The translations under genes and the position numbers were made by a program. From positions 3,720,001 to 3,784,000 of the forward strand of contig OZ024841.1 of assembly GCA_964017145.1 (NCBI GenBank): 64,000 nucleotides of DNA, read 5' to 3'. The notes beneath the pieces were generated by a model that worked only from the letters and a program-made list of their open reading frames with translations, had not been told where the DNA came from and did no database searches. Below are positions 62,187-64,000 of the stretch, in pieces (the stretch's first letter is position 1; every line of letters starts with the position of its first letter). This DNA is from Agrocybe praecox. Lineage: Eukaryota; Basidiomycota; Agaricomycetes; Agaricales; Agrocybaceae.

Positions 62187-64000
62187 TCAATTGTCCACTG
62201 AGGCACCGATAACATCATCTAACCCCACCCCGACGCGATCAAGGTACTTGTCTATTGCTCGACGTGCCTGACGGCTCAGTTGGGGGAACATCATTGACAT
62301 TTTTGCAAAACATTTTGTCCTGCAAAGATTGACGAGTATAGGAAACATGGCTGCCAGTGGAAGTATCTGAGTAAGACCTTTTAGGAAGTTCCTGTATTTG
62401 GACCACAACTGCTGGTCTGTATTGAACAGTCCAAGTTTCCATTGTGTTGATTTCTGGACGGATTGTAGTGGGAATATTTCCCATCCATCCACATTGATGA
62501 GCTTGGCATACGGAACTAAATGGACAGATCTCCCGCTTCCAAAGGAGAATCGACCATGAAGAGCAAGCTTGTTTGGCTGGTTGTGTGATGATATTCGCCT
62601 ATGCCATGTCCAGGGACGTGTCCGTTGTTTTCTCCTATCAATCCAATGTAGTTTAACGTGTGAGTCAGCCTCTTGGTTTGTAAGTGAAGCATCAACCAGA
62701 AAGGTAAGACAATGGACTGCTGCTTTTGACATTATGAGTGATTTTTCCTCATCACTGAGAGGGATCAAGAATGTGTCATGGAATTCAATGTAACGAAAGG
62801 CGCTTCCTAGACCTTTTGATTGAACAGTAGGCAAACCTGTTACCTGAAGCTGGTATGTAGCAAAAGTGCAATGCATCTCCCAATCATTGCTGTATCGGTT
62901 CTGAAGTTCGAAGAGGGCTAAGTTGTAAAATGTCAGAGCATGATTACGATAGGTGCCTGCTGCAAGATGACCATCCTCCTCCTAAAGAAAGAAAGTCATG
63001 CAAATATTTAGCTTCCCATACAAATCAATATGTAGAAGCTCTTACAAGATCAAACATGATTTTAAACAGGTCGTCAAGAAACATATTTTCCACATGTTCC
63101 CAAAGCCTCTGTTGAAAAAGACTTTTGCAGTAAGATTCCATAGGGAAAGTGCTGACGGAAATGAAAAATGCTGCATAGCTGGGTTCAAACCAATCAGATC
63201 TAGGGATTTCCAGACAAAAAGGCCAGAGTATTGTGGTTTCTGCGCCACATGGGCATCGTGAACCATTGTCTTCTAACAGTACAATATAGTCAGGATGATA
63301 GTATATTTTTCTGGGATGATGAAAGTTCTCACCTGAGAATATCTCCATTAATCGAACAAGATGCCACGCATGTGTCTTTGCTCGTTTTTTCGCTCGGTCT
63401 TTTGACCTGTGGGCATCAAATAGAAAGTCTCCAAAGGACCTGTGAAGCAGAACTGCTTTTTGACGCGTAGGGGCATCTGAGTAAGTAACCATCCGTACAA
63501 TGGCCGTGAGATCGGACAACACAACCTCTGCCGTCCCATCCTCGAGATTGAGATATACATCAATGGCTGGGGGATTCATCCAGCCATATAAGGCAAGGAA
63601 TGCCATTATATCTGCAGATAGCAATGGATCTTCTGTGCAATTCAATAAGTGCATATAAAGAGCATCGAGCTCTGCGAAAGGCAGGTCCTTGAAAGGAGGG
63701 CGGAGGCCAAGAACTGCATCCAGACGTTGATGAGGCCGATGGCGGGGTGAATTCATGTATTCAATTACTGTAGTCACGTAGACAAATTGGCCCGAGGACC
63801 TTTCCACAAGCTCGGTGATCTGGTCCTTAGTAGGCCAGTGAGGAGGTATGGACGCCTTGAATATGTGTTTTTCACGAAGCTCAGTAAAATTATCGCAGAG
63901 ATAGTGCCGAATATCACCATATGAACTGTAGTCGTATTCCAGGTATATTTTGAATAGTGCCGAATTTAACTTTGGCGAATCAAATGTGGTAGATATGTTG
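62187..64000 (-). CDS. NLR3: NACHT-domain NLR-like protein (5' part outside window)
   Basis: The exon from beyond 64000 to 63046 and the exon 62981-62187 (264 residues plus TGA) correspond to exons 2 and 3 of NLR1 and NLR2. Visible parts: HIFKASIPPHWPTKDQITEL, SSGQFVYVTTVIEY, RPPFKDLPFAELDALYMHLL, HRSFGDFLFD and QLSRQARRAIDKYL. The NACHT Walker motifs would lie upstream, outside the window. The frame is open to the window edge and the splice sites are canonical. The variable stretch near 62480-62600 differs from both other copies. Confidence 0.85.

Overview
The window is nuclear DNA of a filamentous basidiomycete, most likely an Agaricomycete. Genes are cut by many 44-80 nt GT-AG introns. Protein families are typical of mushroom genomes: NACHT NLR-like proteins with a short N-terminal domain, a TET/JBP-type dioxygenase fragment, and two gene families I know only as uncharacterised Agaricomycete proteins. 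Much of the DNA is transposon, satellite or degraded duplicate. No species can be named from sequence alone.

Left third (1-25 kb). A divergent gene pair occurs twice. Gene A (minus strand) is a multi-exon protein with an HMG-box-like segment, a Ser/Pro-rich linker and a conserved C-terminal domain. Gene B (plus strand) has a domain like the RNase H1 N-terminal domain, followed by a long disordered acidic tail. Pair 1 is A1 (1-2494) and B1 (3148-5382). Pair 2 is A2 (8011-10700) and B2 (10798-17753). The first four A exons have identical lengths in both copies, and in pair 2 the two start codons are 97 bp apart. Both pairs are damaged: a solo LTR with a 5-bp target duplication lies at the 5' end of B1, A2 has an in-frame stop and a lost splice acceptor, and a 4.7-kb inverted-repeat element with a 7-bp target duplication splits one exon of B2. 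Between the pairs lies a TET/JBP dioxygenase fragment truncated by an end of the same element family. After B2 come a 0.93-kb MITE, a half copy of the large element, and gene C (21064-25105), an intron-rich unknown protein with an AT-hook and a charged coiled coil. Intron 3 of gene C holds three hairpins with identical loops and different, compensating stems.

Middle (25-32 kb) is satellite DNA. Two adjacent tandem arrays have a period near 42 bp. A third family has a period near 84 bp and is arranged in opposite orientations around a spacer with a 200-N assembly gap. One arm of it is interrupted by a 1-kb foldback element with a 7-bp target duplication.

Right half (32-64 kb) is a segmentally duplicated NLR locus: three minus-strand NACHT genes (37261-39865, 52052-54639, and 62187 to past the window end), two decayed CAMK/Kin4-like kinase pseudogenes (about 44.0-46.3 and 57.0-59.4 kb), and a dispersed non-coding repeat family whose core contains CCCTAACCC (six copies). 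The first two NLR genes look intact. The kinases have lost essential catalytic parts and carry stops consistent with C-to-T change.

The most interesting signals are the duplicated A/B pair, the triplicated 33-nt mini-exons of B2, the intron hairpins of gene C, and the shared 7-bp target duplications and related termini of the large element and the MITE.
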